DNA of 64,000 nt. Origin: an uncultured Flavobacterium sp. (GTDB lineage: Bacteria; Bacteroidota; Bacteroidia; Flavobacteriales; Flavobacteriaceae). The stretch's first letter is position 1, and every line of letters starts with the position of its first letter. The position numbers were made by a program, and so were the translations under genes. The stretch covers positions 4,216,001-4,280,000 of the forward strand of contig NZ_OX638201.1 of NCBI RefSeq assembly GCF_951805225.1, given 5' to 3'. A model generated the notes under the pieces. The model saw only the letters and a list, made by a program, of their open reading frames with translations. It did not search any database and was not told the DNA's origin. This document shows positions 35,771 through 43,450 of this stretch, piece after piece.

Positions 35771-38128
35771 ATGCGCCTAATCCAGCTGTTCATTACAAAT
35801 ACTCGGTCAAAACGATTTTTTTCTACTCCAATAAAAGGAGCTTCTAAAGTCGCTCTTTTTTTGCAGGAAAAAATATCGTTTTGTCACTCGCCATTTTCCA
35901 TTTCCATCTGGGGCGTGACAGCCGTTTTTTCAGCGCTTTTATTATTCAGTACACAAAATACTTTTTCACAAGATAAAAAACAAGACAGCATTAAAAGACC
36001 AAAAATTGGTTTGGTTTTAAGTGGCGGAGGCGCAAAAGGATTTGCACATATTGGCGTTCTGAAAGTTCTGGAAGAAGCCGGAATCAAAATCGATTATATT
36101 GGCGGAACCAGTATGGGATCTGTCATTGGCGGGCTTTATGCTTCTGGTTATAATGCTTCACAAATTGATTCTATTTTTAAAAAAACCAATTTCGACGAAT
36201 TAATAAACGATTATATTCCGCGTTCGTCTAAAAACTTTTACGGTAAAAAAAATGATGAATTGTATGCAATCGTTTTGCCGTTTAGTAATTTTAAAGTTGG
36301 AATTCCCGAAGCACTTTCAAAAGGAATGTACAATTATAATTTACTGAGTAGTTTAACTAGAAATGTGCGTCATGTTCGCGATTTCAATAAACTCCCAACT
36401 CCGTTTTTATGCATTGGAACCAATATCGAAACCGGCGAAGAAGTTTTACTGAACAAAGGAAATCTGGTTCAGGCAATGATGGCGAGTGCGGCATTTCCGT
36501 CGTTATTTACTCCCGTCGAAATTGATGGAAACTTATTAGTTGATGGAGGCGTTGTCAACAATTATCCTATAAAAGAAGTGCGCAATCTTGGCGCTGATAT
36601 AATTATTGGTGTTGATGTTCAGGACGATTTAATGAATCGTAAAAATCTTAAAAATGCTACCCGAATTTTGGTTCAAATTACCAATCTACAATCGATTGAT
36701 AAAATGAAAAGCAAAATAAAAGACACTGATATTTACATCAAACCGGACATTCGGGATTATGGAGTAATCTCTTTTGACAAAGGCGAGGAAATCATCCGAA
36801 AAGGTGAAGAAGCTGCTTTTGCCGTTTATGAAAAAATTAAATCATTGGTCAATGAAGATAATTTCTACAAAAAACCAAAGCTAAAACTTAGCTCAGATAC
36901 TCTTGAAATTAATAAAATAAACAGTGATAAATTAGACAATTATACCAAAGAATACATCAATGGTAAATTGCGTTTCAAACCCGGAAGTACCATAACTTAT
37001 GACGATTTAAAAGCGGGAATCAATAATATTAATGCAACTCAAAACTTTAGCACGATTTCATATTGCCTTCAACCGGACGGTAATAATGACGATCTTGATC
37101 TTGTATTAAAAGAAAATCCAACGCAAACATTTTTAAAACTTGGATTGCATTATGATGGTCTTTACAAAAGTGGAATTCTACTGAATCTTACGCATAAAAA
37201 AACATTCTTAAAAAATGATATTACTTCGCTTGACATTATTTTAGGTGATAATTTTAGATATGATTTGAATTATTATGTCGAAAATGGTTTTAATATCAGC
37301 TTTGGATTCCGATCTCGATTGAATCAGTTTAACCGAAATGTTACAACAAGTATTAGCAATTTAACCGGAGCAAATCCTAACGTTAATCTAATAAATGTTG
37401 ACTTTCTGGATTTGACGAATCAGGCGTATTTTCAAACCATTTTTGTGCAAAAGTTTTTAATGGGCGGAGGTGTCGAATACAAATATTTGAAGATAAACTC
37501 TCCTACTCTTTCCAATGCAGAAAACATTATTGATAAGAGTAATTATTTTAGCGTATTTGGATATTTAAAATATGATTCTTTCGATAAAAAAACCTTTCCG
37601 CATTCGGGATTGTATTTCTCTACGGATTTACAAACCTATTTAGCATCATCAGATTATACCAAAAACTTCAAACCTTTTTCGATCGCAAAAGCCGAAATTG
37701 CTTTTGCAAGAACTTTATTCAGAAGAGCTACGATAAAAATTGGTGCAGATGCCGGATTTAATATTGGCAGTGACAGCGTACCTTTCTTCGATTTTATATT
37801 GGGTGGTTACGGTTACAACAAAATCAATAATTTCAATTATTTCTACGGATATGATTTCTTAAGTATTGCAGGAAACAGTTTTATAAAAACCGATATTACT
37901 TTAGATTATGAAATTTTTAAAAAGAATCACGTTAACCTTTCGGCAAATTTTGCCAACTTAGGCGATGATATTTTCACTACGGTAGATTGGGTTTCAATGC
38001 CCAAATATTCAGGTTATGCTGTAGGTTACGGATTAGAAACTATTATTGGCCCAATCGAAGTTAAGCAATCGTGGTCTCCGGAACTTTCAAAAAGTTTTAC
38101 ATGGTTTAGTATCGGGTTTTCATTTTAA
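35771..38128 (+). CDS. Patatin-like phospholipase with C-terminal outer-membrane barrel
   Basis: A 785-residue protein. The patatin domain has the oxyanion segment GGGAKGFAHIG (85-95), the nucleophile motif GTSMG (112-116, S114) and the catalytic Asp in VDGGVVNNYP near residue 257. A POTRA-like segment (about 400-450) leads to a BamA-type barrel of about 330 residues ending in FSIGFSF. The layout matches PlpD-like type Vd autotransporters and their Bacteroidota relatives. The N-terminus is odd: about 45 basic/polar residues precede a signal-peptide-like WGVTAVFSALLLFSTQ, and a terminator-like hairpin lies inside this part (35833-35862). No later ATG exists before the active site, so the true start may be a non-ATG codon. 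Confidence 0.85.
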   Translation: MRLIQLFITNTRSKRFFSTPIKGASKVALFLQEKISFCHSPFSISIWGVTAVFSALLLFSTQNTFSQDKKQDSIKRPKIGLVLSGGGAKGFAHIGVLKVLEEAGIKIDYIGGTSMGSVIGGLYASGYNASQIDSIFKKTNFDELINDYIPRSSKNFYGKKNDELYAIVLPFSNFKVGIPEALSKGMYNYNLLSSLTRNVRHVRDFNKLPTPFLCIGTNIETGEEVLLNKGNLVQAMMASAAFPSLFTPVEIDGNLLVDGGVVNNYPIKEVRNLGADIIIGVDVQDDLMNRKNLKNATRILVQITNLQSIDKMKSKIKDTDIYIKPDIRDYGVISFDKGEEIIRKGEEAAFAVYEKIKSLVNEDNFYKKPKLKLSSDTLEINKINSDKLDNYTKEYINGKLRFKPGSTITYDDLKAGINNINATQNFSTISYCLQPDGNNDDLDLVLKENPTQTFLKLGLHYDGLYKSGILLNLTHKKTFLKNDITSLDIILGDNFRYDLNYYVENGFNISFGFRSRLNQFNRNVTTSISNLTGANPNVNLINVDFLDLTNQAYFQTIFVQKFLMGGGVEYKYLKINSPTLSNAENIIDKSNYFSVFGYLKYDSFDKKTFPHSGLYFSTDLQTYLASSDYTKNFKPFSIAKAEIAFARTLFRRATIKIGADAGFNIGSDSVPFFDFILGGYGYNKINNFNYFYGYDFLSIAGNSFIKTDITLDYEIFKKNHVNLSANFANLGDDIFTTVDWVSMPKYSGYAVGYGLETIIGPIEVKQSWSPELSKSFTWFSIGFSF
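35833..35862 (+). terminator. Terminator-like hairpin after uvrC, inside the patatin ORF
   Basis: AAAGGAGC and GCTCTTTTTTT form a short stem with a T-run, 70-97 bases after the uvrC stop. It lies within the annotated N-terminus of the patatin gene, which makes either the start or the terminator doubtful. Confidence 0.5.
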
Positions 38129-38445
38129 TACTCTATTAACTAATAGTGCAATAAAAATCTACTATTTTTATACTCTGTAAAATTTATATCAAAAAAAATT
38201 GAAATATGTTAGGTTTATAAATGATATAATTTATAATTTTACTCAATAAAAATTACGACATTTGTTATAATGAAAACAAAATGGACAGGTTTATTAGAAT
38301 ATCTTCAATTCCTCATCAAGAGAAATCCTGAGTGAAGCTATCGAATTGAGATGATTAGGCAATTTTAAGAATTGAACTAATTATCTGTTCACACAATTCA
38401 AATTTTTCGAATTATCTAATTTACAAATTATCTAATAGAAAAGCC
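38129..38445. other. 317-base intergenic region before hmgA
   Basis: It has very AT-rich sequence, one 21-codon ORF (38270-38335, MKTKWTGLLEYLQFLIKRN...) of doubtful meaning, and the TTATCTAAT repeats at 38378-38437 directly before hmgA. No good TAnnTTTG pair was found. Confidence 0.4.
38378..38437. repeat. TTATCTAAT dispersed repeats upstream of hmgA
   Basis: Three steps of AATTATCT(AAT) end eight bases before the hmgA start. The same motif is found before the four-helix-bundle gene and hppD and at the porZ 3' end. Confidence 0.55.
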
Positions 38446-39603
38446 ATGCCATTATATCATAAACTTGGAGATTTCCCTCAAAAAAGACACACCCAATTCG
38501 AAAAACCAAACGGAGGTTTCTACTACGAACAATTATTTGGAACCGAAGGTTTTCACGGACATTCGTCACTTTCTTATCATGTTCACAGACCAACGCAGGT
38601 TAAAGAAATTTTAAACTCTTATTCGGTTGAACCAAAAATTGCAATCGGAAAAAATATAAAATCATTACTCTTTAAAGGTTTTGAATTAAAACCTGAAAAT
38701 GATTTTCTGGACAGCCGCAAACCAATGTTAGTCAACAAAGACTGCATTATAGGATTGGCAGCTCCAAAAGAATCTCTTAGAAATTATTTCTACAAAAATG
38801 CCGATGCCGATGAAATGCTTTTCATCCATAAAGGAAAAGGAAAATTAAGAACCATGCTTGGGAACATTCCATTTGAATATGGTGATTATTTAATTATTCC
38901 ACGAGGCATTATTTACCAAATAGAATTTGAAACCGAGGAAAATCGTCTTTTCTACGTCGAATCTTATTCTCCTTTTTATACTCCAAAACGTTATAAAAAC
39001 CAATCTGGACAACATTTAGAACATTCGCCATTTTGCGAACGTGATTTTATTTTGCCAAACGAATTGGAAACACATGACGAAAAAGGTGATTTTTTAATTA
39101 AAATCAAAAAAGAAGGAATGATTCACGAAGTCGTTTATGCCACACATCCTTTTGACGTTGTGGGTTGGGACGGTTACAATTTTCCATACGGATTTTCGAT
39201 TCATAATTTCGAACCAATAACGGGACGTGTTCACCAACCGCCTCCGGTACATCAAACTTTCGAAACGGCAACTTTTGTCGTTTGTTCATTCTGCCCTAGA
39301 CTTTACGATTATCACCCGAAAGCAATTCCGGCGCCATACAATCACAGCAATATAGATTCTGACGAAGTACTATATTATGTTGATGGCGATTTTATGAGTC
39401 GTAACAATATAGAGCAAGGTCACATCACTTTACACCCAAAAGGAATTCCGCATGGTCCAGCGCCAGGCGCAATGGAACGCAGTATTGGTCATAAAGAAAC
39501 TCATGAATTAGCCGTTATGGTTGATACTTTCCGCCCATTAATGGTAACGGAAGAAGCAATGGGACTTGACGATGGTCAGTATTATAAGTCTTGGACTGAG
39601 TAA
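38446..39603 (+). CDS. hmgA: Homogentisate 1,2-dioxygenase
   Basis: A 385-residue cupin-fold Fe(II) enzyme that opens the ring of homogentisate to maleylacetoacetate in tyrosine/phenylalanine degradation. The N-terminus (MPLYHKLGDFPQKRHTQF) and PNGGFYYEQLFGTEGFHGH are typical. The cupin core is seen in HKGKGKLRTMLGNIPFEYGD and LIIPRGIIYQIEF, and the C-terminal metal-site region in NFPYGFSIHNFEPITGRVHQ and HPKGIPHGPAPGA. It is the shorter bacterial form common in Bacteroidota. hppD, the preceding pathway step, lies 655 bases downstream, separated by an unrelated four-helix-bundle gene and repeats. Confidence 0.93.
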   Translation: MPLYHKLGDFPQKRHTQFEKPNGGFYYEQLFGTEGFHGHSSLSYHVHRPTQVKEILNSYSVEPKIAIGKNIKSLLFKGFELKPENDFLDSRKPMLVNKDCIIGLAAPKESLRNYFYKNADADEMLFIHKGKGKLRTMLGNIPFEYGDYLIIPRGIIYQIEFETEENRLFYVESYSPFYTPKRYKNQSGQHLEHSPFCERDFILPNELETHDEKGDFLIKIKKEGMIHEVVYATHPFDVVGWDGYNFPYGFSIHNFEPITGRVHQPPPVHQTFETATFVVCSFCPRLYDYHPKAIPAPYNHSNIDSDEVLYYVDGDFMSRNNIEQGHITLHPKGIPHGPAPGAMERSIGHKETHELAVMVDTFRPLMVTEEAMGLDDGQYYKSWTE

Positions 39604-39605
39604 TT

Positions 39606-39804
39606 AGTCAATGTGCCAATTTGATAATTAGATAATTTTTTAATTAGAAAATGTGGCAATTAGATAATTAGAAAATGCTCTTGAAACCGCATAAATTATT
39701 TAATGTGCCTTTTTATAATGACATTTCATTTATTAATTTGTAAATTTAAACCTACAATATAATAATTATCTCATTATCAAATTTTCTAATTATCACATTA
39801 TAAA
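39606..39804. repeat. TTAGATAATTAG repeat block left of the four-helix-bundle gene
   Basis: The left part holds forward steps (TTGATAATTAGATAATT, GGCAATTAGATAATTAG) and the right part reverse steps (ATTATCTCATTATCAAATT, TTTCTAATTATC), so the block is a loose palindrome. The right part is nearly identical to the sequence just before hppD. Confidence 0.6.
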
Positions 39805-40164
39805 ATGACTTTCAACGAAAAATATAAAGACAACGCTCTTTTAATAAAAACATTCAATTTCGCATTAAACATAATTGATTACACCAGCGAACTTCAGGCA
39901 CAAAAGAAATTCGTAATCGCTAATCAGTTATTAAAAAGTGGAACTTCAATTGGAGCAAACTCAAAAGAATCACAAAACGCAGAAAGTAAAGCAGATTTTA
40001 TTCATAAATTAAAAATTGCAATTAAAGAAGCAGACGAAACAGAATATTGGTTGTTTTTATGCGATGCACATAGCGAATATCCAAAGTGCATTCGTTTATT
40101 AAATGATCTCTCAGAAATTTTAAAAATTTTAAATAAAATAATATCAACATCTAAGAGGAATTAG
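39805..40164 (+). CDS. Four-helix-bundle protein (23S rRNA intervening-sequence family)
   Basis: A 119-residue cytosolic helical protein. The family pattern is clear: an early aromatic/hydrophobic helix, then QLLKSGTSIGANSKESQNAESKADFIHKL with the conserved SGTSIGANxxES(Q)AES and the later IKEADETEYWLFL. This is the S23/four-helix-bundle family first described inside intervening sequences of 23S rRNA genes; its biochemical role is unknown. It stands between hmgA and hppD, interrupting a metabolic set, with matching TTATCTAATT repeat blocks on both sides, so it may have been inserted with them. Confidence 0.88.
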   Translation: MTFNEKYKDNALLIKTFNFALNIIDYTSELQAQKKFVIANQLLKSGTSIGANSKESQNAESKADFIHKLKIAIKEADETEYWLFLCDAHSEYPKCIRLLNDLSEILKILNKIISTSKRN

Positions 40165-40257
40165 AAAATTAGAAAATGTGTCAATTAGAAAATTATTTTT
40201 AATTATAAGCATTTCAAAAATTATCTTATTTTCTCATTATCAAATTATCTAATTATC
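40165..40257. repeat. TTAGATAATT / TTATCTAATT repeat block right of the four-helix-bundle gene
   Basis: Left steps AGAAAATTAGAAAATGTG and CAATTAGAAAATT, right steps TTTTCTCATTATCAAATT and ATCTAATTATC that run into the hppD ATG. The arrangement copies that of 39606-39804 in shorter form. Confidence 0.6.
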
Positions 40258-41418
40258 ATGAGCAAAGAAGTAAAATCAGTAGAATACGGATTAGAAAAAA
40301 TCTTTGAAGGAGCGCAAGATTTCCTTCCATTATTAGGAACAGATTATGTAGAATTCTATGTAGGAAATGCAAAACAATCTGCACATTATTACAAAACAGC
40401 TTTCGGATATCAGTCATTAGCTTACGCCGGATTAGAAACCGGAGTAAAAGACAAAGCATCTTATGTTTTGAAACAAGATAAAATCAGAATCGTTTTAACT
40501 ACGCCATTAACACAAGATTCTCCAATTCATGCACATCTTCAAAAACATGGAGACGGTGTAAAAGTTGCTGCACTTTGGGTTGAAGACGCCAGAAGCGCTT
40601 ACGAAGAAACTATGAAACGTGGCGCACGTTCGTTCATGGAACCAACTGTAGAATCAGATGAATTTGGAGAAGTAGTTCGTTCCGGAATTTACACTTACGG
40701 AGAAACTGTTCATATTTTTGTAGAAAGAAAAAACTATAACGGAGTTTTCCTTCCAGGTTACAAAGAATGGAAATCAGATTACAATCCAGCACCAACAGGA
40801 TTAAAATATATTGATCACATGGTTGGAAATGTGGGTTGGAACGAAATGAATACTTGGGTAAAATTCTACGAAGAAGTTATGGGATTTGTAAATTTCCTAT
40901 CATTCGATGACAAACAAATCAACACTGAATATTCGGCTTTGATGAGCAAAGTAATGTCAAACGGAAACGGAAGAATTAAATTCCCAATCAACGAACCAGC
41001 TGAGGGAAAGAAAAAATCACAAATCGAGGAATATTTAGATTTCTACGGTGGACCTGGAATTCAGCATATTGCTATTGCAACAGACGATATTATCAAAACA
41101 GTTTCTGACTTAAAATCTCGTGGAGTTGAGTTTTTATCTGCTCCGCCTCACACTTATTACCAAGCGATCCCAGAAAGATTAGGTGTTCACATGGATATGA
41201 TGAAAGAAGATTTGAACGAAATTGAGAAACTTGCTATCATGGTCGATGCAGACGAAGATGGATATTTATTACAGATATTTACTAAGCCAGTTCAGGACAG
41301 ACCAACGCTATTTTTCGAAATTATTCAACGAATGGGAGCAAAAGGATTCGGCGCAGGGAACTTTAAAGCCCTTTTTGAGTCGATTGAGAGAGAGCAAGAA
41401 TTGAGAGGAACATTGTAA
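40258..41418 (+). CDS. hppD: 4-hydroxyphenylpyruvate dioxygenase
   Basis: A 386-residue two-domain vicinal-oxygen-chelate enzyme that converts 4-hydroxyphenylpyruvate to homogentisate. The Fe(II) ligands can be placed in the C-terminal domain: H187 in YIDHMVGNV, H270 in GIQHIAIAT and E354 in LFFEIIQRMG, with GFGAGNFKALFESIEREQ as the conserved C-terminal helix. The product is the substrate of the nearby hmgA enzyme. The start codon lies directly at the end of a TTATCTAATTATC repeat, leaving hardly any independent leader sequence. Confidence 0.97.
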   Translation: MSKEVKSVEYGLEKIFEGAQDFLPLLGTDYVEFYVGNAKQSAHYYKTAFGYQSLAYAGLETGVKDKASYVLKQDKIRIVLTTPLTQDSPIHAHLQKHGDGVKVAALWVEDARSAYEETMKRGARSFMEPTVESDEFGEVVRSGIYTYGETVHIFVERKNYNGVFLPGYKEWKSDYNPAPTGLKYIDHMVGNVGWNEMNTWVKFYEEVMGFVNFLSFDDKQINTEYSALMSKVMSNGNGRIKFPINEPAEGKKKSQIEEYLDFYGGPGIQHIAIATDDIIKTVSDLKSRGVEFLSAPPHTYYQAIPERLGVHMDMMKEDLNEIEKLAIMVDADEDGYLLQIFTKPVQDRPTLFFEIIQRMGAKGFGAGNFKALFESIEREQELRGTL

Positions 41419-41441
41419 AAACGCAATATTTTTACATTATA

Positions 41442-41474
41442 CAGAGGAATTCTCTGAAAAAGCATGCTTTTTAT
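41442..41474 (+). terminator. Possible hppD terminator
   Basis: CAGAG-GAATT-CTCTG is followed directly by the palindrome AAAAAGCATGCTTTTT. Together they make two stacked small hairpins ending in T-rich sequence, 23 bases after the hppD stop. Confidence 0.4.
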
Positions 41475-41527
41475 GCAAATGTTATGTTAAACTTACCTTT
41501 TGCTATATCTTTATTGAACTTTCTGTA

Positions 41528-41535
41528 TATCTTTG
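41528..41535 (+). promoter_or_regulatory. -7 element of the candidate small RNA
   Basis: TATCTTTG is an exact TAnnTTTG match followed by CAC, the form also seen at yicC. TTG occurs at 41500-41502 and 41514-41516, with spacing slightly long or too short, so the -33 element is uncertain. Confidence 0.55.
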
Positions 41536-41540
41536 CACTC

Positions 41541-41651
41541 GCAAATCAAGAAGGGGTGGTTTCCTTCTGAATTGATATAAATTTCATAATTTATAGTTTT
41601 TTGGTTAGTTAATAGCATAAAAACTCAGTCATTCCTTGACTGAGTTTTTTT
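41541..41651 (+). ncRNA. Candidate structured small RNA
   Basis: A region of about 110 bases between hppD and the DUF3108 gene with no ORF but a full transcription unit: a -7 element at 41528-41535 and an intrinsic terminator at the end. Three hairpins can be drawn. The first (41545-41576) pairs AGAAGG with CCTTCT around GGTGGTTT, extended by ATCA/TGAT across a bulge. The second (41576-41595) is TATAAATT, loop TCAT, AATTTATA. The third is the terminator AAAACTCAGTCA-TTCCT-TGACTGAGTTTT plus T-run. The GGGGTGG stretch is unusual in this AT-rich DNA. It could be a known flavobacterial RNA such as the Rfam Flavo-1 motif, or a new one; I cannot test this here. Confidence 0.55.
41619..41651 (+). 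terminator. Terminator of the candidate small RNA
   Basis: AAAACTCAGTCA (41620-41631), loop TTCCT, TGACTGAGTTTT (41637-41648), and a run of seven T. It is one of the best intrinsic terminators in the window. Confidence 0.85.
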
Positions 41652-41663
41652 GTTTTGGTACAT

Positions 41664-41694
41664 TTGGAATAGAATTTGCATTTATTTACCTTTA
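41664..41694 (+). promoter_or_regulatory. Promoter of the DUF3108-kynA unit
   Basis: TTTG near 41663-41666 and TACCTTTA at 41687-41694 are about 20 bases apart. The predicted transcript start near 41700 supports the ATG at 41718 as the start of the DUF3108 gene. Confidence 0.5.
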
Positions 41695-41717
41695 TAATGA
41701 AATGTAAAAATTGTACT

Positions 41718-42488
41718 ATGAAAAAGCTCATCCTCATCATATTAATTCTAACGACACTTTCCTTCGACACCTACAAAGAAGATGCTTTTGGCACGGGTGA
41801 ATATTTTAAATTTAGAATTCACTACGGAATTGTTAATGCCGGATATGCAACTCTCGAAATAAAAGATGCCACTGTAAACAATAAAAAAGTCCATCACGCT
41901 GTCGGAAAAGGATATACAACCGGAATGTCAAAATTTTTCTTTAAGGTAGAAGATCTTTACGAAAGTTATTTTGACAAAGAAACCGGATCTCCTTATCGCT
42001 ATGTCAGGAAAATTGACGAAGGCGGTTATACTAAAAACCAAGAAGGTTTTTTTAATCAGGCTGAAAACAGAGTTTTGGTAAAAGACTACAAACGAAATAC
42101 CGAAAAAACTATTGTTATTACTGATAACGTGCAAGATATCGTTTCTGCATTTTACTATTTGAGAAATCATCCAAGTATTGACAAATTAAAATCTGGCGAA
42201 GCGATTACAATCGACATGTTTTTTGACGACGAAATCACAAAATTTAAGTTAAAATATGTAGGCCGTCAAGATATTACGACTAAATTTGGCACCGTTTCTA
42301 CAATGGTCTTCAAGCCACTTGTACAAACCGGAAGAGTCTTTAAAGAAAAAGAAAGTTTAACACTCTGGATAACAGACGACGACAACAAAGTTCCAATTAG
42401 AATCAAAGCAGATCTTGCTGTAGGATCACTAAAAGCAGATCTTGACGAATATAAAGGATTAAAGAATCCATTTAAAGTAAAAAAATAA
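41718..42488 (+). CDS. DUF3108 domain protein
   Basis: About 256 residues from the ATG at 41718; an upstream in-frame start (41676) would precede the predicted transcript start. The N-terminus MKKLILIILILTTLSF is a signal peptide. The rest is a beta-rich domain with the DUF3108 pattern: FGTGEYFKFRIHYGIVNAG at the start, SAFYYLRN in the middle, and LTLWITDDDNKVPIRIKAD, AVGSLKADLDEYKG at the end. DUF3108 proteins are envelope proteins of unknown role. The stop overlaps the kynA start by one base (TAATG), so the two genes are translationally coupled, although no functional link is known. Confidence 0.85.
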   Translation: MKKLILIILILTTLSFDTYKEDAFGTGEYFKFRIHYGIVNAGYATLEIKDATVNNKKVHHAVGKGYTTGMSKFFFKVEDLYESYFDKETGSPYRYVRKIDEGGYTKNQEGFFNQAENRVLVKDYKRNTEKTIVITDNVQDIVSAFYYLRNHPSIDKLKSGEAITIDMFFDDEITKFKLKYVGRQDITTKFGTVSTMVFKPLVQTGRVFKEKESLTLWITDDDNKVPIRIKADLAVGSLKADLDEYKGLKNPFKVKK

Positions 42489-43429
42489 TGAATATCACTG
42501 ATAATTCAGAATCAATTTTAAAAGAAATTGACCTTAAATTCCAAGCTATAAATCAAAAAACTGATGTTCAATTAGAAGGATTACTTTGGTCTAAACCAAT
42601 TACTTATTGGGATTACATTCAAACTGACGCATTACTAAGTTTACAAACACAACGCACAACACTTCCTGATGAAATGGTTTTTATCATGTATCATCAGGTA
42701 AATGAATTAATTTTTAAAATGATTTTGTGGGAAATCGATCAGATTGCCGATGCACAAAACATTCAGGTTGATTTTTTCAGCGAAAGATTATCAAGAATCA
42801 CGCGCTATTTTGATATGCTTACCAATTCTTTCAGTATTATGGAAAACGGAATGGAAGTAGATCAATATATGAAGTTCAGAAACACGCTTACTCCGGCAAG
42901 TGGTTTTCAGAGCGCACAATATAGATTGATAGAATTTGCTTCGACTGATGTCATCAATTTAACAGATCGCAGATACAAAGCAAACTTTGACGAAAACACT
43001 GATCTGGAAACTACATTCGAACATTTGTATTGGCAAGCTGCCGGAAAAGATTATCAAACGGGAGAAAAATCATATTTACTTCAAGAATTTGAGAACAAAT
43101 ACAAAGTTCCCTTTTTGAGACAGATGTCTACTTTTAAAACTAAAAATATCTGGCAAAAATTTACTCAATTACCAGAAGAAGATCAGCAAAATACTTCATT
43201 AATTAAAGCAATGCGTCATTATGACAAAACTGTAAACATTACTTGGGTAATGCAACACCTTAATACTGCAAGAAAATACATATTAGAAAGCGGAAAAGGA
43301 AACGGGGAAGCCACTGGTGGCAGCGATTGGCAAAAATATATGCATCCAAAATACCAAAGACGCATCTTTTTTCCTAAATTGTGGACCGAAGAAGAATTGT
43401 CCAATTGGGGAAATGAAACAACTACTTAA
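42488..43429 (+). CDS. kynA: Tryptophan 2,3-dioxygenase
   Basis: A 313-residue all-helical heme enzyme that oxidises L-tryptophan to N-formylkynurenine. The family pattern is LLWSKPITYWDYIQTDALLS, the conserved MYHQVNELIFKMILWEI, RNTLTPASGFQSAQYRLIE and the heme-side helix with the His in MQHLNTARKYILES. The sequence KGNGEATGGSDWQKYMHPKY near the end is the conserved lid. It follows the DUF3108 gene with a one-base overlap. No kynureninase or formamidase gene is next to it. The downstream M23 gene lies in the same frame 21 bases after the stop. Confidence 0.95.
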   Translation: MNITDNSESILKEIDLKFQAINQKTDVQLEGLLWSKPITYWDYIQTDALLSLQTQRTTLPDEMVFIMYHQVNELIFKMILWEIDQIADAQNIQVDFFSERLSRITRYFDMLTNSFSIMENGMEVDQYMKFRNTLTPASGFQSAQYRLIEFASTDVINLTDRRYKANFDENTDLETTFEHLYWQAAGKDYQTGEKSYLLQEFENKYKVPFLRQMSTFKTKNIWQKFTQLPEEDQQNTSLIKAMRHYDKTVNITWVMQHLNTARKYILESGKGNGEATGGSDWQKYMHPKYQRRIFFPKLWTEEELSNWGNETTT

Positions 43430-43450
43430 TTTCCTAAAAAATTTAAAAGT

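Noticed and set aside
38270..38335. 21-codon ORF (MKTKWTGLLEYLQFLIKRN...) before hmgA
   Set aside because: It is too short, without a convincing promoter or terminator of its own; possibly a remnant, but not supportable as a gene.
39606..40257. CRISPR-like array of TTATCTAATT repeats
   Set aside because: The repeats are short, degenerate, in both directions and without regular spacers, and no cas gene is near.
41541..41651. tRNA gene after hppD
   Set aside because: The region has a strong promoter and hairpins, but no cloverleaf, T-arm GTTCGA-type motif or CCA context can be drawn.
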